Positions 27,255 through 34,699 of a DNA stretch of 64,000 nucleotides are shown piece after piece (the stretch's first letter is position 1; each line of letters starts with the position of its first letter). Under the pieces are notes generated by a model. That model did no database searches, was not told where the DNA came from, and worked only from the letters and a program-made list of their open reading frames with translations. This DNA is from Lachnospiraceae bacterium (GTDB lineage: Bacteria > Bacillota > Clostridia > Lachnospirales > Lachnospiraceae): assembly GCA_024693135.1 (NCBI GenBank), contig JAILLN010000010.1:1-64000 (forward strand), written 5' to 3'. Position numbers and translations under genes: made by a program.

Positions 27255-28441
27255 TTCAGATCCATCTCCCCTGCAAGCTTTTCAAACTCCCTGAGGGAAT
27301 TCCGGCAGGTCTCGTAAGAAACACAGTAAGCAAGCCTCACATAGCCCGGGCACAGGAAGGAAGACCCGGGCACCAGAAGGATCCGGTGCTTTCTTGCCGC
27401 CTCCACGAATTTCTTCTCATCCTCTGTCGGGGACTTGATGAACATATAAAACGCTCCGTCCGGCTTCACCACCTCAAAGCCGTACTTTGTCAGAGCCTCA
27501 TGCAGCAGGTCGCGGTTTCTCTTGTAATAGGCGATGTCTGCTTTTTCCTCCAGGCACTCTGCCACCACCTTCTGGAAGAGCGACGGCGCATTCACAAAGC
27601 CAAGCACCCGGTTTGCGATGGTAAGGGCCTGGATCAGCCTCTCTGCATCCGCCGCCTCATCCGGCACTACGAGATAGCCGATCCGCTCCCCGGGAAGGCT
27701 CAGGGTCTTGCTGAAGGAATAACCTACGATGGTATTGTTATAATACTTTGTAAGATACGGCACCTCTGCGCCGGTATAGACCAGCTCCCTGTAGGGCTCG
27801 TCTGAGATCAGAAAGATCTCCGTATCATATTCTTTCCCCTTCTCCTCCAGGATGGAGGAAATCTTCCGTATGGTCTCCTCGGAGTAGATGACCCCGGTGG
27901 GATTGTTGGGATTATTGATGATCACCGCCCTGGTCTCCGGCGTGATCTTGGCTTCAAAGTCCGCCAGGTCCGGCTGGAAGGTGCTGGTGTCCGGAGATAC
28001 GACCACCAGGGAGCCGTCCACATTCGCCACATAATTTTTATATTCCAGGAAGAATGGCGCAAAGGCCACCACCTCGTCCCCTGGATTGATCAGGGCCTTC
28101 AGGGCTACGTTCAGCCCCCCTGCGGCTCCCACGGTCATGATGATGTTGCGTCCATGAAAGGAGGTCTCAAAGCGCCGGTTCAGGGACTCGGCCACCTTTT
28201 CCCTCACGTCCTCAAAGCCCGCGTTGTTCATGTAGCCGTGAAGGGCAAGGGGATCCTCTTCACGAAGGAGGCGCTCCACCGTTTCCTTTACCTTTTCCGG
28301 AGCAGGCACGTTCGGATTGCCCAGGGAAAAATCATAGACATTCTCTGCCCCGTACTCGGCAGCCATCCTCCTGCCTTCCTCAAACATCACACGCACCACG
28401 GAATTATTGTCCACCAATGCCTGCATCTTCTTTGAAATCAT
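27251..28441 (-). CDS. PLP-dependent aminotransferase, class I/II (aspartate aminotransferase-like)
   Basis: The 396 residues show NNPNNPTGV, ISDEPYRELVY and the PLP lysine in SFSKTLSLPGERIGY, followed by the C-terminal Arg segment near VRLAYC. It belongs to the broad AAT-I group common in Clostridia (MISKKMQALVDNNSVVRVMFEEGRR start). Substrate is not certain and could be aspartate or another amino acid. It overlaps hisC by four bases, so the two aminotransferases are co-translated. It lies 30 bp after lepB. Confidence 0.8.
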   Translation of the reverse strand: MISKKMQALVDNNSVVRVMFEEGRRMAAEYGAENVYDFSLGNPNVPAPEKVKETVERLLREEDPLALHGYMNNAGFEDVREKVAESLNRRFETSFHGRNIIMTVGAAGGLNVALKALINPGDEVVAFAPFFLEYKNYVANVDGSLVVVSPDTSTFQPDLADFEAKITPETRAVIINNPNNPTGVIYSEETIRKISSILEEKGKEYDTEIFLISDEPYRELVYTGAEVPYLTKYYNNTIVGYSFSKTLSLPGERIGYLVVPDEAADAERLIQALTIANRVLGFVNAPSLFQKVVAECLEEKADIAYYKRNRDLLHEALTKYGFEVVKPDGAFYMFIKSPTEDEKKFVEAARKHRILLVPGSSFLCPGYVRLAYCVSYETCRNSLREFEKLAGEMDLK

Positions 28442-28471
28442 ATCCTTCTCCTTTGCAAACGAAGCCGTCCC

Positions 28472-28993
28472 CTACTTTAACATCTTGACCGAGGGCCAAT
28501 AGCGGAAGATCGCCTTCCCGATCATGCCCTCACGGTGCAGATAGGTATTGTCCCAGTATCTGGAATCCGCTGAATCATTGCGGTTGTCCCCCATCATGAA
28601 ATAGCAGCCCTCCGGGATCTTGTAGGGGCCGAACTCCCCTATGGTCTCCACGGTGAGGTACGGCTCATCCAGCTCCTCCCCGTTGATATATACCTTGCCT
28701 CCCGATACCAGAAGCTCCTCCCCCGGCAGGCCGATCAGCCTCTTGATGTACAGCACGCTTTCATTATCCGGGTATTTGAAGATGATGATATCGCCACGCT
28801 GGGGATCCTTCTTCAGATAAGACAGGCGGCTCCCGATGATCCGATCCCTGGCCATGATGGTCGTCTCCATGGAGGATGTAGGTACCGTGGCATTGACGAT
28901 CAGCAAATGGTTGATCAAAAATGACATGCCCGCCGCTACGATAATGACCGCCACCCATTCCAGGATTTCTCTCACTCTTTCCGCTCTCGTCAT
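28472..28993 (-). CDS. lepB: Signal peptidase I
   Basis: The 173 residues have one N-terminal membrane anchor, the catalytic Ser in PTSSMETTI (~38), the catalytic Lys in VLYIKRLIGLPGE (~82) and the GDNRNDSADSR box near ~140. It cleaves signal peptides of secreted proteins at the outer face of the membrane. The start ATG has no strong ribosome site of its own and lies four bases after the stop of a 17-codon ORF formed by a 58-bp duplication of this same start region. Confidence 0.93.
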   Translation of the reverse strand: MTRAERVREILEWVAVIIVAAGMSFLINHLLIVNATVPTSSMETTIMARDRIIGSRLSYLKKDPQRGDIIIFKYPDNESVLYIKRLIGLPGEELLVSGGKVYINGEELDEPYLTVETIGEFGPYKIPEGCYFMMGDNRNDSADSRYWDNTYLHREGMIGKAIFRYWPSVKMLK

Positions 28994-29080
28994 GGCTTCA
29001 GTATCTGTTCTTCCTTTCCCGGATTTCTCTCACGCCTTCCTCTCTCGTCATGGCTAACGTATCCGCCCTTTCTTTCCCGG
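28965..29080 (-). repeat. Tandem 58-bp duplication of the lepB start region
   Basis: Copy A (28965-29022) and copy B (29023-29080) are directly adjacent and clearly similar, each containing the ATG context AGCCATGACGAGAG. Copy A carries the true lepB start and copy B the leader ORF start. Confidence 0.8.
28998..29051 (-). CDS. 17-codon leader ORF before lepB
   Basis: Too short for the ORF track. It starts at an ATG inside the upstream copy of the 58-bp duplication, encodes MTREEGVREIRERKNRY and stops four bases before the lepB ATG (TGAAGCCATG). Its first ten residues mirror LepB (MTRAERVREILE). I infer it arose by duplication and may couple translation into lepB, or simply be a relic. Confidence 0.4.
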   Translation of the reverse strand: MTREEGVREIRERKNRY

Positions 29081-29128
29081 CGCCGTTTTTACGATGTCTT
29101 CCTTACAGGCATCAGACACCAAAACACT

Positions 29129-29158
29129 ATTTTACACTATCCCTCCCCCAAAAATCAA
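29129..29158 (-). promoter_or_regulatory. Possible sigma-A promoter of lepB operon
   Basis: TTGATT (29153-29158) and TAAAAT (29129-29134) are 18 bp apart on the minus strand, about 80 bp before the leader ORF. The 29052-29312 gap otherwise holds only the divergent promoter of the RHH gene. Confidence 0.4.
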
Positions 29159-29220
29159 TCTTTTAAGAATCTTTGGGCGCTTTCGGTGTCATAAAAAATA
29201 ACATATTACATAACATATCT

Positions 29221-29250
29221 TTTACACAGCAATTTCACATAAAATATGAT
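29221..29250 (+). promoter_or_regulatory. Probable promoter of the ribbon-helix-helix gene
   Basis: TTTACA (29221-29226) and TATGAT (29245-29250) lie 18 bp apart on the plus strand, about 60 bp before the ATG. Confidence 0.4.
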
Positions 29251-29257
29251 GGTAAAC

Positions 29258-29270
29258 ACACGGGCCGTGT
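29258..29270. promoter_or_regulatory. Palindrome at the RHH gene start site, possible operator
   Basis: ACACGG-G-CCGTGT is a 6-bp-arm inverted repeat directly after the proposed -10, where a repressor would block initiation. Autoregulation by the RHH protein is inferred. Confidence 0.35.
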
Positions 29271-29312
29271 TTTGGCAACCTGTTGTTTTTTTTGATTATC
29301 GAGAGGAGAAGA

Positions 29313-29513
29313 ATGAAAGACGAAAAACTCAGGATTATCCCAAAACAGTTGAAAGGCGAAGACGGACACAGGATCTTTTCCATCCGGGTCGCGGAAACCG
29401 TCTTTTGCGAGATTGAAGCCATCTCCGCCAGAACCGGCCGGAGCAGGAATGAACTGATCTCCATGCTTCTGTGCTATGCCCTGGATCGCTGCGTCGTAGA
29501 AGATCTGCATTAA
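29313..29513 (+). CDS. Ribbon-helix-helix (CopG/Arc-like) small DNA-binding protein
   Basis: The ATG at 29313 follows GAGAGGAGAA and gives 66 residues. The track start at 29283 lacks a ribosome site. The sequence shows a beta strand (HRIFSIRVAETVF) followed by two helices (CEIEAISARTGRSRNELISMLLCYAL), the RHH pattern with the typical TGRSRNEL turn. It is one of only two supported full-length genes on the plus strand. No toxin partner lies next to it, so it is either an autoregulated orphan repressor or an orphan antitoxin-like protein. Confidence 0.7.
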   Translation: MKDEKLRIIPKQLKGEDGHRIFSIRVAETVFCEIEAISARTGRSRNELISMLLCYALDRCVVEDLH

Positions 29514-29528
29514 GCACGCCGTTTCAAG

Positions 29529-29574
29529 AAGGCCGGCTTTCGGGTCATGGTAATAGACCCATACGGCCGGCCTT
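29529..29574. terminator. Strong hairpin between convergent RHH and sodA genes
   Basis: AAGGCCGG (29529-29536) pairs with CCGGCCTT (29567-29574), with an inner GGGTC/GACCC helix. No long U tract follows on either strand, so a bidirectional terminator is plausible but not certain. Confidence 0.4.
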
Positions 29575-29671
29575 CCATATTTCCGGATGAAGCAAGACTC
29601 CTTGCCGCCCCTTCATCCGCATTCAGCAAGTGATGCAGCCGCTTCCTTAAGGAAATCCGGCTCTTTACCGG

Positions 29672-30289
29672 CTACGGATTCAGCACGGCATCAAAACGCT
29701 CCTCCACCTTCTTCCAGTCGATGACATTCCAAAGTGCCTTCACATAATCAGCGCGGAGATTTCTGTATTTCAGATAATAAGCATGCTCCCAGACATCGAT
29801 GGCAAGAAGGGGGATCCTTTCTTCTCCCAGGCTTATGGGATTGTCCTGGTTTGCGCTCTTGGATACGAAAAGATTTCCGGCCCAGTCCGCCGAAAGCCAG
29901 GCCCAGCCGGACCCGAACTGCCCCAGGCTAAGCTCCGTGAGCTCTGCCTTCAGCGCCTCCAGGCTCCCGTAGATCGCATTGATCTTTTCTAAAAGCTTTC
30001 CTTCCGGGGCATGCGCCGCATTGGGGGAAAGCGCCTCGAAATAAAGGTTGTGATTGTAGAAGCCGCCGCCGTTATTCCGGATGGCGGTCCGGTACCCTTC
30101 CTCCACCTGATCCAGTCCGCCCAGGAGCTTTTCGATCTCCATGTCCTCCAGGCCCGCCTTCGCCACGGCATCATTCAAGTTTTTGGTATAAGCCGCATGG
30201 TGCTTCCCGTAATGAGTCTCCATGGTAGCCGTGTCGATATACGGCTCCAGCGCATCAAATCCATACGGCAGCTCGATCTGCTGAAACAT
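29672..30289 (-). CDS. sodA: Iron/manganese superoxide dismutase
   Basis: The 205 residues contain the family features: LPYGFDALEPYID start, the first His ligand in HYGKHHAAY, the second in FYNHNLYF, and DVWEHAYYLKYRNLR with the Asp and last His ligands. It detoxifies superoxide in the cytoplasm and is useful to an anaerobe exposed to oxygen. Fe versus Mn cannot be told. It starts nine bases after the stop of an amino-acid binding lipoprotein gene, with AGGAGGAAGAG as ribosome site, so the two are probably co-transcribed. Confidence 0.92.
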   Translation of the reverse strand: MFQQIELPYGFDALEPYIDTATMETHYGKHHAAYTKNLNDAVAKAGLEDMEIEKLLGGLDQVEEGYRTAIRNNGGGFYNHNLYFEALSPNAAHAPEGKLLEKINAIYGSLEALKAELTELSLGQFGSGWAWLSADWAGNLFVSKSANQDNPISLGEERIPLLAIDVWEHAYYLKYRNLRADYVKALWNVIDWKKVEERFDAVLNP

Positions 30290-30298
30290 CTCTTCCTC

Positions 30299-31102
30299 CT
30301 ACTGCTCGATATATTCCGACACCAGCTTATCAAATGTGCCGTCATCCTTCAGTTCCTTCAAGGCGGCATTGACGGCATCCGCAAGAGCCGCATCGCCCTT
30401 AGGCAGCGCGATGGCATATTTCTCTGCTTCAAAGCCGAACTGTGCTCCGTCTATGGCCTTGATATCGTCTGCAAATTTCTCCTGGAATACCTTCGCCGGG
30501 TTCTGATCCACGATCACGGCATCCAGCCTGCCGTTTACCAGGTCATTGACCGCATCCACCGGCTTATTGTACTGCCTGTTTTCCGCATTCTCGATATCCT
30601 CCACCAGAAAGTCCCCGGTTGTTCCCAGCTGGTTGCCGATCACCTTGCCCACCAGGTCGTCTGCCTCATCGATATCCGAATCCTTCTTCACCAGCACATA
30701 CTGTACGGCATCATAGTAGGAATCCGAGAAATCCACGCTCTTCTGCCTCTCCTCCGTGACGGTCATGCCCGCAATGGCACAGTCTGTCTTGGAACCGATG
30801 GAGGCAACCAGTGAATCAAATTCCATGTTCTCGATCTCGACCTCTGTGCCCATCTTCTCTCCGATGGCCTTGATCAGGGCGATGTCAAAGCCGTCCGGCT
30901 GGCCGGAATCACCGATGTATTCGAAGGGCGGAAATTCCGCATTGGTTCCCACCGTCAGCACCCCATCCCCCAGCGCAGGACTTTGGGCCGCAGCTCCGTC
31001 TCCCCCCGATGCCGGTGCTGTGGATGCCTGGGTTCCGCAGCCGGTGATCAGGCCCGCACAGAGAGCCGCCGCCAGAATTGCTGAAATCATTTTCTTTCTC
31101 AT
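30299..31102 (-). CDS. Amino-acid ABC transporter substrate-binding lipoprotein
   Basis: The ATG at 31102 follows AGAGGTGAG and gives 267 residues starting MRKKMISAILAAALCAGLITGC, a lipoprotein signal with lipobox LITGC, so the longer track start is rejected. The mature part matches the family 3 polar amino-acid binding proteins (VGTNAEFPPFEYI, GFDIALIKAIGE, AIAGMTVTEERQKSVDFSDSYY). It captures an amino acid outside the membrane. The matching permease is on the other strand almost 3 kb away, and no ATPase gene is in the window. sodA follows directly. Confidence 0.88.
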   Translation of the reverse strand: MRKKMISAILAAALCAGLITGCGTQASTAPASGGDGAAAQSPALGDGVLTVGTNAEFPPFEYIGDSGQPDGFDIALIKAIGEKMGTEVEIENMEFDSLVASIGSKTDCAIAGMTVTEERQKSVDFSDSYYDAVQYVLVKKDSDIDEADDLVGKVIGNQLGTTGDFLVEDIENAENRQYNKPVDAVNDLVNGRLDAVIVDQNPAKVFQEKFADDIKAIDGAQFGFEAEKYAIALPKGDAALADAVNAALKELKDDGTFDKLVSEYIEQ

Positions 31103-31140
31103 AAGTCTCACCTCTTTCTTCAAAGTATGATTGCTTTCGT

Positions 31141-31169
31141 ATTTTAGCACAATAAAGTGATTCTGTCAC
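31141..31169 (-). promoter_or_regulatory. Probable promoter of the binding-protein/sodA unit
   Basis: GTGACA (31164-31169) and TAAAAT (31141-31146) are 17 bp apart on the minus strand, about 40 bp before the lipoprotein ATG. Confidence 0.45.
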
Positions 31170-31177
31170 CTGATCCC

Positions 31178-31257
31178 GTGCGCTCAAGGGAACCGCCCGG
31201 CTCTGTGTGCTCATAAGAACCGCTTAGCTCTGTGTGCCCAAGGGACCGCCCTAGCTG
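31178..31257. repeat. Three imperfect 27-bp tandem repeats
   Basis: Units at 31178, 31205 and 31232 share GTGTGCTCAAGGGAACCGC-like sequence ending in GCTCT or a close variant. They fill the gap between the SGNH gene and the lipoprotein promoter. Confidence 0.65.
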
Positions 31258-31275
31258 CCGTTTTAGGGCAGGCTT

Positions 31276-32235
31276 CTAAAAAAAGGGTATCATCTCCAAA
31301 GTATATTTTTTCGCACCGCTGCGGTTCAGGTGGTTGCTGTCGCCAAAGTACCGGTTGCTGTAGACCGGCACATCCTTTTCGAAGTGCACGGTGGGATGCT
31401 TCTGTTCCTGTCCGGTAAGATATTGCCGGTATCCCTCCATGAACGCCTCGTGCATGGCTTCATTTGAGGCTTCGTTGATGGGAGCCTGCAGTACCGTGAC
31501 CTCCACCCCGTTTTCCGTAAGCAGGGACAGGAGCCGGTCGTAATAAGCAAGCACCAGGGCAGAGCTGTCAAAATCCGGATGATGGGTCTCATAATCCAGG
31601 CTGTCGTTTCCGGGCTCCGAGCCGAATTCACAATAGCCCAGATCCCCGCGCACGGCTTCGTATTTCGCCATGTTTTCTGCCTTCCGTCCGATGAAGCGGG
31701 CATCATATTCCTGCGCCAGATACTTGGAGGGAAGCCTCAGGCGGAAGGATACCGCATCCGAAAGCCAGCCCTTGTAATGCACCACCTCATTCTTTAAGCT
31801 TATGGCCTCTCCCATCACCTCTGCCTGCTCCGGCACCGAAAGGTAGTTGTTGTACTGGGTCTGATTCCAGTTATCGATATCGCACAGATGGTAGGGGGCG
31901 AAGATCACCACCGCGGCCTTCGGCGCCCCGTGGCAGCGGATATAGTTTTTTGCGGCATAATACATCTCGATGGGAGTCGCCCCGCCGATGGCGATATTGT
32001 AGATCCCGTCCCCGATCATGCCCGGGATCAGGGAAGACTTTGCCCGGGAATCTCCGATGATCACAGTTTCATCCGGCGCCGCTTTTTGGTTTACATAATC
32101 CTTCTCCTCCGCCCAGAGCACATATTCCGTGGTCATATAGCTTAAGGGCAGGGCATAGGTGAAGACGCTGAGCAGCCATAAGGGCACCGATGCCAATATG
32201 AAATTCCGTATTATCCTCCCCATTCCGGATCTCAT
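31276..32235 (-). CDS. SGNH-fold cell-surface protein partnered with an MBOAT acyltransferase (DltD/AlgX-like role)
   Basis: I place the start at 32235 (MRSGMGRIIRNF) because GGGAGG lies five bases upstream. The track start at 32322 has none and sits in a repeat. The 319 residues have one membrane anchor (~10-30), then an extracytoplasmic domain with the SGNH-type block I pattern IIGDSRAKS and the late block DSNHLNRSGA carrying the Asp/His pair. Such proteins work with MBOAT enzymes to move acyl groups onto surface polymers. It lies directly after the MBOAT gene. The glycan or teichoic acid target is unknown. Confidence 0.7.
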   Translation of the reverse strand: MRSGMGRIIRNFILASVPLWLLSVFTYALPLSYMTTEYVLWAEEKDYVNQKAAPDETVIIGDSRAKSSLIPGMIGDGIYNIAIGGATPIEMYYAAKNYIRCHGAPKAAVVIFAPYHLCDIDNWNQTQYNNYLSVPEQAEVMGEAISLKNEVVHYKGWLSDAVSFRLRLPSKYLAQEYDARFIGRKAENMAKYEAVRGDLGYCEFGSEPGNDSLDYETHHPDFDSSALVLAYYDRLLSLLTENGVEVTVLQAPINEASNEAMHEAFMEGYRQYLTGQEQKHPTVHFEKDVPVYSNRYFGDSNHLNRSGAKKYTLEMIPFF

Positions 32236-32265
32236 CCAAGCCTCCCATCTGCATCTCCCCGGCTC

Positions 32266-32362
32266 CATCCCGCGGACGCCGGAGATTTCTGATTTTCTTT
32301 TCCACGCAAAAAACCATTCCATCCCGCGGGCGCCGGGGGTTTTCAGACTTTCTTTCGGTTTT
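32266..32362. repeat. Two copies of a ~40-bp sequence, 54 bp apart
   Basis: CATCCCGCGGACGCCGG at 32266 and CATCCCGCGGGCGCCGG at 32320 head two similar stretches between the SGNH start and the MBOAT stop. Confidence 0.6.
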
Positions 32363-32369
32363 CGTTCTT

Positions 32370-33821
32370 TTAAAACGCGAAGTAGATGAACTGCTGGGAG
32401 CCCAGGGAAGCCGAACCCAGCATCATCAGCACCATCAGGTAATAAACAGCCCAGCGTACCGCTTTTTTCTGGGAAAGAAGAAGGGCTATGGCATCCCTTT
32501 TTTCATTCACCAGATCGAATAATATCATCATGCCAAGCCCAGCCGCGAGAAAAAGCAGATGAAAGCTCCCCAGGCCCAGCGCAAAGGGCGACGTGGAAAG
32601 CACGCTCTTCACCTCAAAACGGGTCCAGATCCTTCCCGTGATCTGCACCGCCTCAGCCACGGAGCCTGCCCGGAAGAATACCAGCGATACCGTAAAGAAA
32701 AAGAAAGTCAGCAGGATCCGGCATACATCTCCCGGCTTTCCCTCCAGGGCTTTTTTCAGCCGGAGGACATCGCAGGCCCTCTTCCTCACAGGCTTCAGCA
32801 TATCTCCCAGCACCTGCAGCAGCCCGGAAAGAGCGCCCCAAAGGATGTAATGAAGCTCCGCGCCGTGCCACGCTCCGGACAGGGTGAATACGATCATGAC
32901 ATTCAGGTATTTACGAAGCCTCCCCCTCCGGCTCCCGCCCAGGGGGATATAGAGGTAATCCCGAAACCAGCTGTTCAGGGAAATATGCCATCTGCGCCAG
33001 AATTCCCCCAGGGACCTGGACAGGAAGGGCTGGCGGAAGTTTTCCATCAGACGGAAGCCCATGACCTCCCCGGCGCCCACGGCTATGGCAGAATAGCTGG
33101 CAAAATCGCAGTAGATCTGGAAGGCATAGAGGACGGTGGCAAGAAAAAGCTGATATCCCGTGCAGTCCTCGTAATGGCCGTAGATCAGATCCACGGAGAT
33201 CGCCAGCCTCTGGGCGATCACCAGCTTCATGAAATACCCGCAGGCCATGCGGAACAGCCCATGGCGTACCCGTTCATAGTCAAAGCGGTGCCGCTCATCA
33301 AACTGCGGAAGCAGGTCGGATGCACGCTCGATGGGCCCGGCAAGGAGCACCGGAAAGAAGGACACAAAGAGGGCATACTTCAGGAAGTCCTTCTGGATCC
33401 TGCACTTTCCGCCGTAGGTATCAAAAAGATAGGTCAGGGATTGGAAGATATAAAAAGAAATGCCCACGGGGAGAAGGATCTTCAACGCCGGATCCTTCTG
33501 AAAGAACCCTGCAAGCAGGTTAAAATACTTGAAGAAAAAAAGGATCGAAAGATTGGCCGCCACACCGGCAATGAGTGCCGCCCTGCGCTTCCCTGCAGGC
33601 AGGGTACCGTCTCCCGTGGCAAGGCCTGCCGCATAGGTGATCCCGGTGACGGATAAAAGCAGCAATGCGTAGCGCGGATCCGCACAGGCATAATAAAAAT
33701 AGCTCGCCGCAAGGAGCCAGGCGTTCCCTTTGCCTCCCCATCCCGGCTTCCCGTCAAGCCAGAAATATATCAAAACCACCGTAGGAAAAAACACGGCGAA
33801 TCCAATCGAATTAAACAGCAT
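32370..33821 (-). CDS. MBOAT family O-acyltransferase (first copy)
   Basis: The 483 residues form a multi-pass membrane protein with MBOAT signatures: NSWFRDYLYIPLGGSRRG near ~285 and the catalytic His in LSGAWHGAELHYILWG near ~315. The start MLFNSIGFAVFFPTVVLIYFW is typical. These enzymes carry acyl groups from cytoplasmic CoA across the membrane to a partner that modifies exopolysaccharide or teichoic acid. The SGNH partner follows. No good ribosome site is seen before the ATG. The pair interrupts what looks like an amino-acid transporter locus. Confidence 0.88.
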   Translation of the reverse strand: MLFNSIGFAVFFPTVVLIYFWLDGKPGWGGKGNAWLLAASYFYYACADPRYALLLLSVTGITYAAGLATGDGTLPAGKRRAALIAGVAANLSILFFFKYFNLLAGFFQKDPALKILLPVGISFYIFQSLTYLFDTYGGKCRIQKDFLKYALFVSFFPVLLAGPIERASDLLPQFDERHRFDYERVRHGLFRMACGYFMKLVIAQRLAISVDLIYGHYEDCTGYQLFLATVLYAFQIYCDFASYSAIAVGAGEVMGFRLMENFRQPFLSRSLGEFWRRWHISLNSWFRDYLYIPLGGSRRGRLRKYLNVMIVFTLSGAWHGAELHYILWGALSGLLQVLGDMLKPVRKRACDVLRLKKALEGKPGDVCRILLTFFFFTVSLVFFRAGSVAEAVQITGRIWTRFEVKSVLSTSPFALGLGSFHLLFLAAGLGMMILFDLVNEKRDAIALLLSQKKAVRWAVYYLMVLMMLGSASLGSQQFIYFAF

Positions 33822-33917
33822 GGCACAATCTTACAATAACCTCACCCAAATATCAAACACACTCCATAAAGCCGGTTTATTTACGGAGCGGTTGTGCAGG
33901 TTTTTAAGGAAGCCAAC

Positions 33918-33950
33918 CAGACAAAAGAACCATCCCCCTGTCTTTTGCGG
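33918..33950. repeat. REP-like short hairpin, possibly RAYT-associated
   Basis: CAAAAGA (33922-33928) and TCTTTTG (33941-33947) flank ACCATCCCCCTG. The sequence GAACCATCCCCCTGTCTTTT resembles short palindromic repeats I remember from Clostridial genomes near REP-associated transposases. Only one copy is in this window. Confidence 0.3.
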
Positions 33951-33979
33951 TTGCAGAATCAGGCTTCGGATTGTATTAT
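33951..33979 (+). promoter_or_regulatory. Promoter of the amino-acid permease
   Basis: TTGCAG (33951-33956) and TATTAT (33974-33979) are 17 bp apart on the plus strand, 30 bp before the ATG. Confidence 0.5.
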
Positions 33980-34009
33980 AGTACACAGGTTTTTGAAAGG
34001 AGCCGGACT

Positions 34010-34699
34010 ATGGACAGCATTTCCGAAAAATTCGTCACTGCATTCATTACAAAGGACCGCTGGAAGCTGTATCTGGCAGGGCTCGGCGTGACCATGGAGA
34101 TCGCCTTTTTTGCGGCCATCATCGGCGTCATCATCGGTACGATCCTGGCCCTGATGAAGCTTTCGCAAAAAAAAGACGGTAAGCCTACCGTCCTGTCTGT
34201 GCTTGCGACTGCCTATATCGACGTCATCCGCGGAACTCCCAGCGTGCTGCAGCTCCTGATCATGTGGTTCATCATCATGGCCAATAATAAAAACGGCGTC
34301 CTGGTAGCCTGCCTGTCCTTCGGCTTTAATTCCGGCGCCTATGTGGCGGAGATCGTCCGGGCCGGCATCCTGGCTGTAGACCCCGGGCAGACCGAGGCCG
34401 GCCGTTCCCTTGGCTTAAGCGGCTCCCAGACCATGCGGCTCATCGTGCTGCCCCAGGCTTTCAAAAATATCCTGCCGCCCCTTGGCAATGAATTCATCAC
34501 CCTTCTGAAGGAAACTGCCATCGTAGGCTATGTGAGCCTCACCGACCTGACCCGTACCGCGAATCAGATCTCCTCCCGTACCTACGAACCCTTCATGCCG
34601 CTGATCGGCGCCGCCGTGATCTATTTCGTCGTGATCAAGATCCTGACCCTTCTGCTCGGCCGTCTGGAAAAGAGGCTCCGCAGGGCCGACTCCCATTAG
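34010..34699 (+). CDS. Amino-acid ABC transporter permease (HisM/GlnP-like)
   Basis: The ATG at 34010 follows AAAGGAG and gives 229 residues, so the track start at 33971 is rejected. It has about five membrane helices and the permease EAA-type loop (EAGRSLGLSGSQTMRLIVLPQAFKNILPPLGNEF). It would pair with a polar amino-acid binding protein such as the one at 30299-31102. Unusually it stands alone on the plus strand with its own promoter, and no ATPase gene follows. Its end overlaps the convergent maf gene by three bases. Confidence 0.88.
   Translation: MDSISEKFVTAFITKDRWKLYLAGLGVTMEIAFFAAIIGVIIGTILALMKLSQKKDGKPTVLSVLATAYIDVIRGTPSVLQLLIMWFIIMANNKNGVLVACLSFGFNSGAYVAEIVRAGILAVDPGQTEAGRSLGLSGSQTMRLIVLPQAFKNILPPLGNEFITLLKETAIVGYVSLTDLTRTANQISSRTYEPFMPLIGAAVIYFVVIKILTLLLGRLEKRLRRADSH

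Noticed and set aside
29222-29517. Minus-strand ORFs opposite the RHH gene
   Set aside because: No ribosome site, composition poor, and the plus-strand RHH frame has clear domain features and signals.
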